NCBI GenBank assembly: GCA_015064895.1
Contig: SVRI01000001.1
Location: forward strand, 266,787 to 330,786
Source: Oscillospiraceae bacterium
GTDB lineage: Bacteria; Bacillota; Clostridia; Oscillospirales; CAG-382
Direction: 5' to 3'
DNA: 64,000 bases
Below, in pieces: positions 27,976-37,859 of this stretch; positions within the stretch are counted from its first letter, which is position 1; each line of letters starts with the position of its first letter. The translations under genes were made by a program, and so were the position numbers. The notes under the pieces are model-generated. The model saw only the letters and a list, made by a program, of their open reading frames with translations, did no database searches and was not told the origin of the DNA.

Positions 27976-30958
27976 TGCCCGCGGGGGTTCCCCGCTCATC
28001 AAGTGCTCCGATAAGGCTTCTGAGTCTTATTTTAACAGCACCCATGTTTGTGATTTCATCAATTTTAATTTGGGTATAGAGCTTGCCGCCGTTTTCCAGA
28101 ATATCGCGTGTTTCGTCTGTTGTTACGGCATCAACACCGCATCCGAAATAGACAAGCTGACAAAGCTCGGCATCGGAATTTTCGCAGACAAATCTTGCGG
28201 CATTGTAAAGTCTTGAGTGGTATGTCCACTGGTTGAGCACTCGTGTTTTCGGTTTTTCCTTTGCCAGCTTCCATACGCTGTCTTCACTTACCACAACAAA
28301 GCCGAGTGACTCACAAAGCTTGTCTATGCTGTGTCCCGTTTCCATGTCGATGTTGTAGGGACGTCCTGCAAGAACAAGGATTCGTTTACCGTGATTTCTT
28401 GCGTACTCTATCGCTTTTCTGCCTTCGTTTTCGATGGCATTCATGTACTTTTCGTGTGCCTCATATCCCGACTTTACGGCTTGCTTTACATCACTCTTTG
28501 TGATGTCGGAATAGTGTTTTGAGAGATAGTCGTAAAGCTCTTTTTCAAGCTCTTTTTTGTCCTCAATGTTGAGGTAAGGATAGAGGAATTTCTTTTCCTT
28601 TAGTGAATCCATATTGCCGTAAAGAAGTTCTGAATAATAGGCAACAACGGGACAGTTGAAGTGATTGTCGGCTGATTTTTCATCGAAATTATATGTAAGG
28701 CAGGGATAGAAAATCGCACCGACATTTTCGCATATCAGCTTTTCTATGTGACCGTGCATAATCTTTGCGGGGTAGCAAGCGGTATCTGACGGTATGCTGT
28801 TTTGACCGAGGGAATATATTTCTCTTGTCGACATGCCCGAAAGTATCACATCAAAACCGAGCTTTGTGAAAATGGCATGCCAGAAGGGTGCAAGCTCGTA
28901 CATACCGAGCGCAAGCGGGAAGCCAATGCTTCTTGTTGCAGAGGGATTTCTTTCAAGTGAAAGTATATAGTTGCGCTTGAACTGGTGAACATTAGGGGCA
29001 TTGCCTCCTGTCTTGGATTCGCCGAGTCCCTTTTCACACTTGTTTCCCGAAATGAATTTTCTTCCGTCGGAGAAGGTGTTTACGGTCAGCGAGCAGTTAT
29101 TTGTACAGCCTCTGCAGGTGGCGGATTTTGCCGTGTGCGAGAAGGCGGAAAGCTGTGCCGAAGTTATGGTGGTGGTAGAACCCGAGATGTTGTCTTTTGC
29201 ATAAAGTGCCGCACCGAATGCACCCATAAGACCTGCTATTGACGGGCGTATGACATCGTGACCTATTTCCTTTTCAAAGGCACGAAGCACGGCATCGTTG
29301 TAGAACGTACCGCCTTGAACCACTATGCTTTTGCCAAGCTCTTCGGCTGAATTTGCACGGATTACCTTGTATATGGCATTCTTGACAACACTTACCGAAA
29401 GACCTGCCGAAATGTCGGCAATCTCGGCTCCGTCCTTTTGTGCCTGCTTTACAGAGGAGTTCATGAATACGGTGCAGCGTGTTCCGAGCTGAACCGGCTT
29501 TTTTGCAAATAATGCCATCTTGGAAAAATCGGATATAGAATAGCCGAGGCTTTTTGCGAATGTTTCAAGGAATGAGCCGCAGCCCGACGAACATGCTTCA
29601 TTGAGCATGATTGAATCTATGGAATTGTTGCGTACCTTGAAGCACTTGATGTCCTGACCGCCGATATCGAGTATGAAGTCGACATCGGGTCGGAAATGCT
29701 TTGCGGCACCAAAGTGTGCCATGGTTTCAACAATGCCGAAATCTATGCCGAAGGCGTTCTTTATAAGCTCTTCACCGTAGCCTGTGACGCCCGATGCACA
29801 TATTTTGATTCTGTCACCGCAGACGGAATATATCTTTTCAAGCTGAGCTCTTACAATTTCAACAGGCTCACCCTTATTGGAATCGTAAAATGAGTAAAGA
29901 ATATTGCACTCATCATCAACCAATACAAGCTTTGTGGTAGTACTTCCGCAGTCAATGCCGAGATATGCATTACCCGAATAGGAGGAAATGTCCTTTTGTT
30001 CGACCGATGCTGACTTGTGTCTGTCCGAAAAAGCGATGTATTCGTCTTTTGTATTAAAAAGCGGTTCAAGTGTCTGTATCGTGCTTGTTGCACTTTGTGC
30101 TTTTTCAATACGTGAGCAAAGCTCCTCATATGTAAAGCTTACATCCTGCTTTGAGGCATAAATTGCTGCACCGAGAGCAACCGAAACCTTTGCATATGTC
30201 GGGAAAAACGTGTTTTCCTTTGAAAGCCCGAGAGTTTCGACAAAGCGTCTTTTAAGGCCTTCGTTAAAGCTTATGGGCCCGCCGAGGAACATGACTTTGC
30301 CCTCGATTTTTCTGCCCTGTGCAAGACCGGCTATGGTTTGGTTTACAACGGACTGGTAAATACTTGCGGCAATGTCCTCTTTTCTTGCACCCTGATTAAG
30401 CAGAGGCTGAATGTCGGTTTTTGCAAAAACGCCGCAACGGGATGCTATGGGGTATATTTTGTGACAGTCCAGAGAAAGCTCGTCGAGTTCGTCGGGAGTG
30501 ACGTTGAGAAGGGTAGCCATCTGGTCAATAAATGCACCCGTACCGCCGGCACAAGTACCGTTCATTCTCTGGTCAATACCACCCTTGAAGAAGATGATTT
30601 TTGCATCCTCACCGCCAAGTTCAATGACGACACTGACATCCGGAGCAATGCTCTTTGCCATTTCTGCGGTAGCAAAAACCTCCTGAACAAAGGGTATGCC
30701 CGTTTCTTCTGCAAGGCCGAGACCGGCAGAACCAGATATTGCAACCTTGACGGTTTTGCTTTCAAGATAAGGTGCTGCTTTTCTTACAAGCTCGAGGGTT
30801 TTTGCTCTTACCATTGAAAAATGACGTTCGTATCTTTCAAAAAGCACCTTGTCACCGTCGGCAATTACTATTTTTGCAGTGGTAGAACCTATATCTATAC
30901 CAATTTTTATATAATTTTCACCATTTTGAGTAATTTGTGCAGTTGTTGGTGTGTTCAT
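27965..30958 (-). CDS. CoA-substrate-specific enzyme activase, BadF/BadG/HgdC-type, tandem ATPase domains
   Basis: Two ASKHA domains (KIGIDIGSTTAKIVI; YLGIDCGSTTTKLVLVDD), GTCAGGTGAFIDQMA, ACSSGCGSFLETFA. Confidence 0.92.
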   Translation of the reverse strand: MNTPTTAQITQNGENYIKIGIDIGSTTAKIVIADGDKVLFERYERHFSMVRAKTLELVRKAAPYLESKTVKVAISGSAGLGLAEETGIPFVQEVFATAEMAKSIAPDVSVVIELGGEDAKIIFFKGGIDQRMNGTCAGGTGAFIDQMATLLNVTPDELDELSLDCHKIYPIASRCGVFAKTDIQPLLNQGARKEDIAASIYQSVVNQTIAGLAQGRKIEGKVMFLGGPISFNEGLKRRFVETLGLSKENTFFPTYAKVSVALGAAIYASKQDVSFTYEELCSRIEKAQSATSTIQTLEPLFNTKDEYIAFSDRHKSASVEQKDISSYSGNAYLGIDCGSTTTKLVLVDDECNILYSFYDSNKGEPVEIVRAQLEKIYSVCGDRIKICASGVTGYGEELIKNAFGIDFGIVETMAHFGAAKHFRPDVDFILDIGGQDIKCFKVRNNSIDSIMLNEACSSGCGSFLETFAKSLGYSISDFSKMALFAKKPVQLGTRCTVFMNSSVKQAQKDGAEIADISAGLSVSVVKNAIYKVIRANSAEELGKSIVVQGGTFYNDAVLRAFEKEIGHDVIRPSIAGLMGAFGAALYAKDNISGSTTTITSAQLSAFSHTAKSATCRGCTNNCSLTVNTFSDGRKFISGNKCEKGLGESKTGGNAPNVHQFKRNYILSLERNPSATRSIGFPLALGMYELAPFWHAIFTKLGFDVILSGMSTREIYSLGQNSIPSDTACYPAKIMHGHIEKLICENVGAIFYPCLTYNFDEKSADNHFNCPVVAYYSELLYGNMDSLKEKKFLYPYLNIEDKKELEKELYDYLSKHYSDITKSDVKQAVKSGYEAHEKYMNAIENEGRKAIEYARNHGKRILVLAGRPYNIDMETGHSIDKLCESLGFVVVSEDSVWKLAKEKPKTRVLNQWTYHSRLYNAARFVCENSDAELCQLVYFGCGVDAVTTDETRDILENGGKLYTQIKIDEITNMGAVKIRLRSLIGALDERGTPAGNSR

Positions 30959-31094
30959 GCCTTTTCCCCCGTGATATTTCGGAAAAAATGTCGTATTTTG
31001 TAATTTTCTTTCCTATTATAATACATTGATTACGACATTTCAATATGTATTTTGAAATATCAAGTAAATATTTCATTAATGAGAAAAATCAAAA

Positions 31095-31116
31095 CTCCGC
31101 ACCCGAAAGTGCGGAG
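31095..31116 (-). terminator. Hairpin at end of znu operon
   Basis: ctccgcac-ccgaaa-gtgcggag. Confidence 0.65.
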
Positions 31117-31122
31117 CAATAA

Positions 31123-31944
31123 TCAATTTTTGTTTGTTATAAGACCTGCTATCCAGAATATTATAAAGGCACCGATGTTTGCAATAACTATGCTTGCACC
31201 CGTCGGCATGTTGAACAGCACCGAACCGAATATGCCGAGGATAAAGCATGTTACCGAAACAAAGCATGAGCATATCATGACGCTTTTATAGGTTCTGCAT
31301 ACACGCATTGAGGTAAGTGCGGGAAAAATTACAAGACTTGATATGAGAAGTGCACCCATAAGCCTCATTCCCACAACTATAATTAGTGCCGTCAGAACGG
31401 CTACAAGGGCATTGTATATTTCGGTTTTCACACCCGTTGCCTTTGAAAAAGTCTCGTCAAAGGTTACGGCAAAAATTTTGTTGTAAAAAAGAATAAACAG
31501 TATCAGAACGGGAACCGAAACGGCAATGCTCAGAATTACGTCGCTGTCTGACAAACCGAGAATCGTGCCGAACATGTAGCTGTTGAAATCCTGGTTCATA
31601 CCGCCCGATAAGGACGAAACCGCAACACCTGCGGCAAGAGCACCCGTTGACACTATTGCCACTGCGGCATCACCCTTGATTTTGCTGTTTTCCCCAAGTC
31701 TTAATAGAAGAAATGCAAAGATTACAACCACGGGAATTGCAACCGCAAGAGGTGCAAATCCGAGAGCCGTTGCAATAACCGCAGCACCGAAGCCCACATG
31801 TGAAAGACCGTCACCTATCATGGAATAGCGTTTGAGAACAAGGCTGACACCAAGCAGTGAAGCACAAAGTGAAATGAATATGCCGCCGATTAAAGCTCTT
31901 TGCATAAAGGGTTGTGAAAGTATTATAACCAATGTATCAATCAC
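31123..31944 (-). CDS. znuB: Zinc/manganese ABC transporter permease
   Basis: ABC-3 family membrane protein (SLVLKRYSMIGDGLSHVGFGAA); operon with ATPase and metal-binding lipoprotein. Confidence 0.85.
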   Translation of the reverse strand: MIDTLVIILSQPFMQRALIGGIFISLCASLLGVSLVLKRYSMIGDGLSHVGFGAAVIATALGFAPLAVAIPVVVIFAFLLLRLGENSKIKGDAAVAIVSTGALAAGVAVSSLSGGMNQDFNSYMFGTILGLSDSDVILSIAVSVPVLILFILFYNKIFAVTFDETFSKATGVKTEIYNALVAVLTALIIVVGMRLMGALLISSLVIFPALTSMRVCRTYKSVMICSCFVSVTCFILGIFGSVLFNMPTGASIVIANIGAFIIFWIAGLITNKN

Positions 31945-32657
31945 TTGTTTTCACCTCCGAAAAAGTTTATTCCCGTTTCGGAAGAACGGTATTCCTCTGC
32001 TGTGCCGAAGAAGAATCTGTCGCCCTTAAGGTGAAGAATGTGGGTTGAATATTCAAGTGATGCACGTATGTCGTGCGAAACCATAATAATAGTTATTTTA
32101 TGCTCTTTGTTCAGGTGATATAAAAGGCTGTAAAGCTCTTCCGCCGCTTTTGGGTCAAGACCCGTAACGGGTTCGTCAAGCAAAAGAAGGGTGTCTGTTG
32201 CACATAAAGCTCTTGCAAGAAGTGCTCTTTGCTGTTGACCTCCCGAAAGATTGCGGTAGCACTTGTTTTTGAGCTCGGATATTCCGAGCATTGACATGTT
32301 GTCAAGAGCCTTTCTCTTGTCCCGGGCAGAATAGAATCCGAAAAGATTCTTTTTGCCGAGAGTTCCTGACAGTACGACCTCGTAAACGGATGCAGGAAAG
32401 TCCTTTTGGGATACCGTCTGCTGGGGAAGATATCCTATCTGGTTCTGTTTTAAACCTTCGAGAAAATGCAGATGTCCCGATGAGCATTTCTTGAGACCCA
32501 GTAATGCTTTTATAAGTGTCGATTTGCCCGAGCCGTTTTCACCGACAACGCAGAGATAATCACCTTTGTTTACGTTGAAGGTGAGACCCGTTACAACGTC
32601 TGTTCCGTCATAACCGAGACTTACGTTTTTAGCTTCTATAAGTGCCATTTTATTCAC
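31941..32657 (-). CDS. znuC: Zinc/manganese ABC transporter ATP-binding protein
   Basis: Walker A GENGSGKST, signature LSGGQQQR, Walker B LLLLDEP. Confidence 0.9.
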   Translation of the reverse strand: MNKMALIEAKNVSLGYDGTDVVTGLTFNVNKGDYLCVVGENGSGKSTLIKALLGLKKCSSGHLHFLEGLKQNQIGYLPQQTVSQKDFPASVYEVVLSGTLGKKNLFGFYSARDKRKALDNMSMLGISELKNKCYRNLSGGQQQRALLARALCATDTLLLLDEPVTGLDPKAAEELYSLLYHLNKEHKITIIMVSHDIRASLEYSTHILHLKGDRFFFGTAEEYRSSETGINFFGGENK

Positions 32658-33573
32658 ATAAAGCCTTTCTTAAATTAGAAATGTTCTGATTCATAAGGTC
32701 ATAGTAGGTGATGCCGTTTTCAAAATCCTCTTTGGATACATTGTGGCAGGAATGAAGTGTCAGAATTTTTGCATCTGTTCCTTCTATGACATTTTTTGCG
32801 ATTTTCTGATTTGAAAATTCTATGGTAAATACATATGGGATTTTTTCGTTTTTCACTCTTTCCGAAAGCTCCGCCACAACCACGGCACTCGGCTCTGTGC
32901 TTGATGAACAGCCAGGGTACGCGGCATGATATTTCAGCTTGTAATGGGTTGCAAAGTGGGTAAAGGGGAATCTGTCGGCAACTATTATCGAATCACGCTC
33001 GGCATTTGCCAAAACGTCTGAAAACTCCTTGTCCAGCTGTGAAAGCTTTTGTGTGTAAGAGGCAAGATTTTCATTGTATTTGTTGGCATTTTCACTGTCA
33101 GTTTCGCAAAGAACCCTTGTGATTTCTTGGCAAATGGTTTGTGAAAACAAGGGGAGTGTCCATACATGTTCATCGTATTCATGATTGTGGTCATGACCTT
33201 CATGTTCTTCTTCGTTACCGTCGGCAGAGCAGATGTCCATAAAGGAAATGACTTTCATGTCTTCATTATCTGCGGATTCAATGATTTTCTTTGCCCATGT
33301 GTCGCTTTCGCCGCCCGTGTAGATGAAAACATCACAGGTGGAAACAGCAAGAATGTCGGAAGGAGACGGTTCGTATGTATGTACCTCGTTTCCGGGAGAA
33401 ATAAGCATTTTTATTTCAACGTTATCGACGTTTTGTGTTATTTGTCTTGCAAAATCATAGTGCGGAAATGCCGTTACTACTATTGTCAACTTTCCGTCAT
33501 CCTTATTTCCGCCGCAGCCGACAAGAACAAGCATCAGCAGTATGCATGCAAGCATCAAAGCTGTTTTTTTCAT
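32650..33573 (-). CDS. znuA: Zinc-type substrate-binding lipoprotein
   Basis: Lipobox LVGC; His-rich loop EEHEGHDHNHEYDEHVW; metal-binding SBP features. Confidence 0.92.
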   Translation of the reverse strand: MKKTALMLACILLMLVLVGCGGNKDDGKLTIVVTAFPHYDFARQITQNVDNVEIKMLISPGNEVHTYEPSPSDILAVSTCDVFIYTGGESDTWAKKIIESADNEDMKVISFMDICSADGNEEEHEGHDHNHEYDEHVWTLPLFSQTICQEITRVLCETDSENANKYNENLASYTQKLSQLDKEFSDVLANAERDSIIVADRFPFTHFATHYKLKYHAAYPGCSSSTEPSAVVVAELSERVKNEKIPYVFTIEFSNQKIAKNVIEGTDAKILTLHSCHNVSKEDFENGITYYDLMNQNISNLRKALCE

Positions 33574-33621
33574 ATACTCACCCCGAAACGAAATTGAAAA
33601 CCGTTTTCATATTGTCATGAA

Positions 33622-33650
33622 AGTATATCACAGTATACCGTATTTGTCAA
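33622..33650 (-). promoter_or_regulatory. SigmaA-like promoter for znuA
   Basis: Minus strand TTGACA-17nt-TATACT. Confidence 0.65.
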
Positions 33651-33670
33651 GGATGTTTGTGCAAATAAAG

Positions 33671-33699
33671 TTGACACGCAATGGATTATTCTGTATAAT
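33671..33699 (+). promoter_or_regulatory. SigmaA-like promoter for AraC-family gene
   Basis: TTGACA-17nt-TATAAT. Confidence 0.7.
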
Positions 33700-33752
33700 C
33701 AAGGCGAGATTGAAAAATTTATATAAAAACGGCTATATAGCAGGAGGTAAAA

Positions 33753-34610
33753 ATGTTTTATCCTGTAAAACAGATATCGGTTGACGGTGTATACACTATT
33801 ATTGATTCAAAAAAGAAACCCGACTTTCGCTTTGAGGGCGAAAGCCACCCCTTCTGGGAATTAGTTTACGTCAAGGAGGGAAATGTCGGTATTTCCGCCG
33901 ATGAAAGAATTTACAGCCTTTCGGCAGGGGATGTAATATTTCACAAGCCCATGGAATTTCACAGAATATGGTCAAGCGAAAACTCAAGCCCCGAGATTTA
34001 TGTTCTCACCTTTGAGGCAAGCGGCGAGAGGGTGAACGAGCTTGAAAATCTTTCCATGAAGCTTAATGAGGCGAGTATAATTTTGCTTGAAAAATGCGTG
34101 AATCTCGGAAAAAAAGCGTTTGACTTCAACAGAGGCAGAAGTGTTATAGATGTTATCGACAAAAGGCTTTGTCAGGAATACTGCAACTTTCTTGAGGTAT
34201 TCATGCTGTCGCTGGTTTCAAGAGGCTCATCCGAAAAGCTGCCTATTGAATCCTCCTCCGATTCGAGACTTTTCTCGGACGTGGTGCTGTTTTTGCGTGA
34301 TAACATTGATGAAAAGCTGACTATCGATGTTATTGCCGACAGATTCTTTGTCAGCCGTTCGAGAATAAAGAAGCTCTTTTCCAAATATTCGGGACTTGGC
34401 GTTATCGGATATTTCAACAACATGAAAATACTTGAGGCTCAAAAGCTGTTGCGTGAAGGTCTGACGGTTGCCGAAACTGCCGAAAAACTCGGTTTTTCCA
34501 ATCAGTTTTATTTTTGTACTGTATTCAAGAAGATTACTGCTTTAACCCCTTCTGAATTCAGGCGCAGAGAAATGTTAGAAATTGCAAAAAAGCTATTGAC
34601 AAATAAATAA
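33753..34610 (+). CDS. AraC family transcriptional regulator with cupin sensor
   Basis: N-terminal cupin; C-terminal HTH (AETAEKLGFSNQFYFCTVFKKITALTPSEFRR). Confidence 0.9.
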   Translation: MFYPVKQISVDGVYTIIDSKKKPDFRFEGESHPFWELVYVKEGNVGISADERIYSLSAGDVIFHKPMEFHRIWSSENSSPEIYVLTFEASGERVNELENLSMKLNEASIILLEKCVNLGKKAFDFNRGRSVIDVIDKRLCQEYCNFLEVFMLSLVSRGSSEKLPIESSSDSRLFSDVVLFLRDNIDEKLTIDVIADRFFVSRSRIKKLFSKYSGLGVIGYFNNMKILEAQKLLREGLTVAETAEKLGFSNQFYFCTVFKKITALTPSEFRRREMLEIAKKLLTNK

Positions 34611-34769
34611 CAATCAACTACAATCTATACTGGAACAAGTTGGGAATATAATAAATAGGTAGAAACGTGACAGGAAGTACAGATTTGTTGTGTCCTCTAA
34701 CAAATTCCCCCACACCCACACTATAGGATATTCCACACCATTGAACGAAAATTTTAAGGAGAAAGTTTT

Positions 34770-36530
34770 ATGACAGTTCAAAACGTATTAACTATGTTAA
34801 TGGGTCTTGTGCTTTTCCTCTTTGGTATGAACCTTATGGGTGAAGCACTCGAAAAACGCGCGGGGAATAAACTCAAAGATATTCTCGCAACACTTACATC
34901 AAGTAAAATCAAGGGCTTTATACTCGGTCTTGTGGTTACTTGTGTTATTCAGTCTTCCTCGGCAACAACTGTTATGGTGGTCGGTTTTGTAAACTCGGGT
35001 ATCATGACACTCGGTCAGGCAATTCCCGTTATTATGGGTGCCAACATCGGTACAACTATCACCTCATGGATTCTGTCGCTTTCGGGACTTTCCGGTTCAG
35101 CATGGTACATCACAATGTTCAAACCCGCAACCTTTGTTCCGATACTTGCCGTAATAGGTATAGTGTGCTTTATGTTCCTCAAAAAGGCAAAGTACAAGGA
35201 TGTAGGTCTTATACTTATTGGCTTTTCAACCCTCATGTTCGGTATGGAAACCATGTCGGGTGCCGTTAAGGTGCTTAAAGACGTTCCCGAATTTGCAAGT
35301 CTTCTTACGAAATTTGAAAATCCCATACTCGGTGTTATTGCCGGTGCAGTTATCACGGGTATCATTCAGTCGTCCTCGGCTTCCGTCGGTATCCTTCAGG
35401 CACTTGCCGGAGCTACCGGTGCGGTTACAATAGGTGCAACCGTTCCCATTATAATGGGTCAGAATATCGGTACATGTGTTACTGCCATGATTTCCTCTGT
35501 AGGAGCAAACAAGAACGCAAAGAGAACGGCGGCAGTGCACCTTTACTTCAACATAATCGGTACGGTTGTGTCGTTAACGATATATTCGATAGTGACAAGC
35601 TTTATTCATATCCCTGTTCTTTCGCAGTCAGCCGACCAGTTCAGCATAGCAGTTGTGCATACGGCGTTTAACGTTATCTGTACGCTTATTCTCTTCCCGT
35701 TTGCTTCCCAGCTTGAAAAGCTTGCTGTAAAAACAGTCGGAAACAAGAAGGGCGAGGTTGACAAGACTATCATGCTTGACGAACGTCTTATCGCAACTCC
35801 TGCAATTGCAATTGCACGTTGTAAGGAAGTTGTAAACGATATGTCAAAGCTTTCGGTTGATGCACTTGGCAAAACGTTTGATATGTTCGGTTCTTTCAGC
35901 GAAAAGACCTACGACGAAATCCAAAGACTTGAGGATGAGGTCGACAAGTATGAGGATACAGTCGGTACATATCTTGTAAAGCTTTCGGCTTCAAATCTCA
36001 CTCCCGAAAACTCAAGAGAGGTTACAAAGCTTCTCCACACCATCGGCGACCTTGAAAGACTGTCTGACCACGCAGTAAATATCGCAAAGTCATTGCAGGA
36101 AATGTCGGATAAGAAGCTTAGATTCTCCGAAAAGGCAAACAAGGAAATTGCAACAATGATTGAGGCTGTGCGTGAAATCACATATCTTGCACATAATTGC
36201 TTTGTTGACAGCAACCTTAAAACAGCATATCTTGTAGAACCTCTTGAACAGGTTATCGACTACTTAAAGGCTGAAATTAAGAAGGGCCATATCCAGAGAC
36301 TCCAAAAGGAAGAATGTACAATCGAAATGGGATTTGTGCTTTCCGACCTTATCACAAACCTCGAACGTGTTTCCGACCATTGCTCGAATATCGCAGGCTG
36401 CGTAATCGAGCTTACAAAGGACGAGCTTTCCTTGCATGAATACTACCACGAAATCAAGGACGGCGACGACTTCAGAACGGAATACTTCAACAAGAAGTAC
36501 AATATGTACATGGAAAAGTACGCTATATAA
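34770..36530 (+). CDS. Na/Pi cotransporter family protein with PhoU-like domain
   Basis: VIQSSSATTVMVVGFVNSG, GANIGTTITSW, second QSSSASVGILQALA; C-terminal PhoU-like helices. Confidence 0.92.
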   Translation: MTVQNVLTMLMGLVLFLFGMNLMGEALEKRAGNKLKDILATLTSSKIKGFILGLVVTCVIQSSSATTVMVVGFVNSGIMTLGQAIPVIMGANIGTTITSWILSLSGLSGSAWYITMFKPATFVPILAVIGIVCFMFLKKAKYKDVGLILIGFSTLMFGMETMSGAVKVLKDVPEFASLLTKFENPILGVIAGAVITGIIQSSSASVGILQALAGATGAVTIGATVPIIMGQNIGTCVTAMISSVGANKNAKRTAAVHLYFNIIGTVVSLTIYSIVTSFIHIPVLSQSADQFSIAVVHTAFNVICTLILFPFASQLEKLAVKTVGNKKGEVDKTIMLDERLIATPAIAIARCKEVVNDMSKLSVDALGKTFDMFGSFSEKTYDEIQRLEDEVDKYEDTVGTYLVKLSASNLTPENSREVTKLLHTIGDLERLSDHAVNIAKSLQEMSDKKLRFSEKANKEIATMIEAVREITYLAHNCFVDSNLKTAYLVEPLEQVIDYLKAEIKKGHIQRLQKEECTIEMGFVLSDLITNLERVSDHCSNIAGCVIELTKDELSLHEYYHEIKDGDDFRTEYFNKKYNMYMEKYAI

Positions 36531-36559
36531 AAAAGTGCCGTCGTAAGACGGCACTTTTT
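36531..36559 (+). terminator. Rho-independent terminator
   Basis: gtgccgtc-gtaa-gacggcac plus T-run. Confidence 0.85.
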
Positions 36560-36683
36560 AGTTAGGAGTTAGGAGTGTAGGGACAGGCGTCCTCGACTGT
36601 CCGAGTTAGGAGTGCGGAATGAGCTGCGGCTCGCCGCTTAGGAGTTAGGAGTTAGGAGTTAGGAGTTAGGAGTTAGGAGTTGG
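36559..36683. repeat. (gttaggag)n array interrupted by agggacaggcgtcctcgactgtccg
   Basis: Seven consecutive ttaggag units near 36640-36680. Confidence 0.9.
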
Positions 36684-36737
36684 GGATGAGATATCAACAA
36701 AAAAAGCCACCCGACGGGCGGCTTTGATATTCGTGTA

Positions 36738-37604
36738 CTATGCTTCAACCTTGTATCCAACCGAATATTCTTCACCCGGCTTTAACATTGTGATGTAAGG
36801 CTTGTCCTCGAACTTTCCGCTTTCGCCGATTATCGGAGGGAGTCCGTTCCAGGGTTCAAGACAGAGATAAGGTGACTGCTTGCCCGGTGCTGTCCAGAGA
36901 ACCAGCTCCTTGAAGCCTGTGTAGTCGAATGTAAGGTGAACATCGTTTGTTTCCTTGTTGACAATGGAAACCTTGTTACTCTTTACACCCTTGACAAAGA
37001 GTGCGTCAATGTCGAAGTCTGCGTACTTGAGTTCCCACTGCTTGCCTTCAAGTCTCTTTTCTATAACAAACTCGTCGCAGTACTGTGACTTTTCGTTGCA
37101 GTAGCCGATGTCGCAGTTTTCGTCCTGTTCAAATACAAGCTTGTAGCTTTCGATTCCTTCGGGAAGAAGGAAACCGGGATGACCGCCTACGCAGAAGGGC
37201 ATATCACGCTCATCAAGATTCTTTACGGTAAATGTAGTGGAGAAACCGCTGTCGGAAATTTCGTGTGTTATCTTGAAGGAGAACTTGAAGGGATAATTCT
37301 TGAGTGTTTCGGCTGTTTCACGAAGCTCAAACACAACCTTTGTATCACTTGATTCGATAAGACTGAGTTCACTCTGTCTTACAAAACCGTGACGTGTGGG
37401 TATTTCACACTCCTTGCCTTCAATAAGCGTTTTGCCGTCAACAAGACTGCTGACAAAGGGGAAAAGGGCAGGGGCTCTGCCGGGCCAGTACTTTTCGTCG
37501 CCGGTCCATACGTATTCCTTGCCGTTCTTCTTGTAGGAGATAAGCTCACCGCCGAGAGTTCTTGCGGTAGCCTCAATGCCGTTTTTCTTTAATGTTACGT
37601 TCAT
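36738..37604 (-). CDS. Aldose 1-epimerase family protein (LacX-like)
   Basis: LGGELISYKKNGKEYVWTGDEKYWPGRAPALFPFV, RHGFVR, CVGGHPGF, CLEPWNGLP. Confidence 0.9.
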   Translation of the reverse strand: MNVTLKKNGIEATARTLGGELISYKKNGKEYVWTGDEKYWPGRAPALFPFVSSLVDGKTLIEGKECEIPTRHGFVRQSELSLIESSDTKVVFELRETAETLKNYPFKFSFKITHEISDSGFSTTFTVKNLDERDMPFCVGGHPGFLLPEGIESYKLVFEQDENCDIGYCNEKSQYCDEFVIEKRLEGKQWELKYADFDIDALFVKGVKSNKVSIVNKETNDVHLTFDYTGFKELVLWTAPGKQSPYLCLEPWNGLPPIIGESGKFEDKPYITMLKPGEEYSVGYKVEA

Positions 37605-37716
37605 AATATGCCTCCTTGGAGTATTTTTGTTTTACAAAAACAGTATAAAACAAAACGGAGTTTTTTTCAAGTATCCGGGTTGACTTTTTGAGATTAATTA
37701 TGTAGAATTATCGTAT

Positions 37717-37842
37717 AAGCCTTCCCCGAAGAACGGGGAAGGTGTCACGAAGTGACGGATGAGGATGAATTCGGAATGTTTTGGTATCACCTCCTCAGTC
37801 ACCTTGCGGTGACAGCTCCCCCTTTATAAAGGGGAAGCCTTG
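37717..37842. repeat. MITE-like element with terminal inverted repeats
   Basis: aagccttcccc...ggggaagcctt termini; internal gtcacgaagtgac and gtcaccttgcggtgac related to element at 23123. Confidence 0.7.
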
Positions 37843-37859
37843 AAGACTTCGTCGAAAGG

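Noticed and set aside
34683-34710. Short hairpin (atttgtt...aacaaat) in the Na/Pi transporter leader as a riboswitch
   Set aside because: Only a 7-bp AT-rich stem, no recognisable riboswitch consensus
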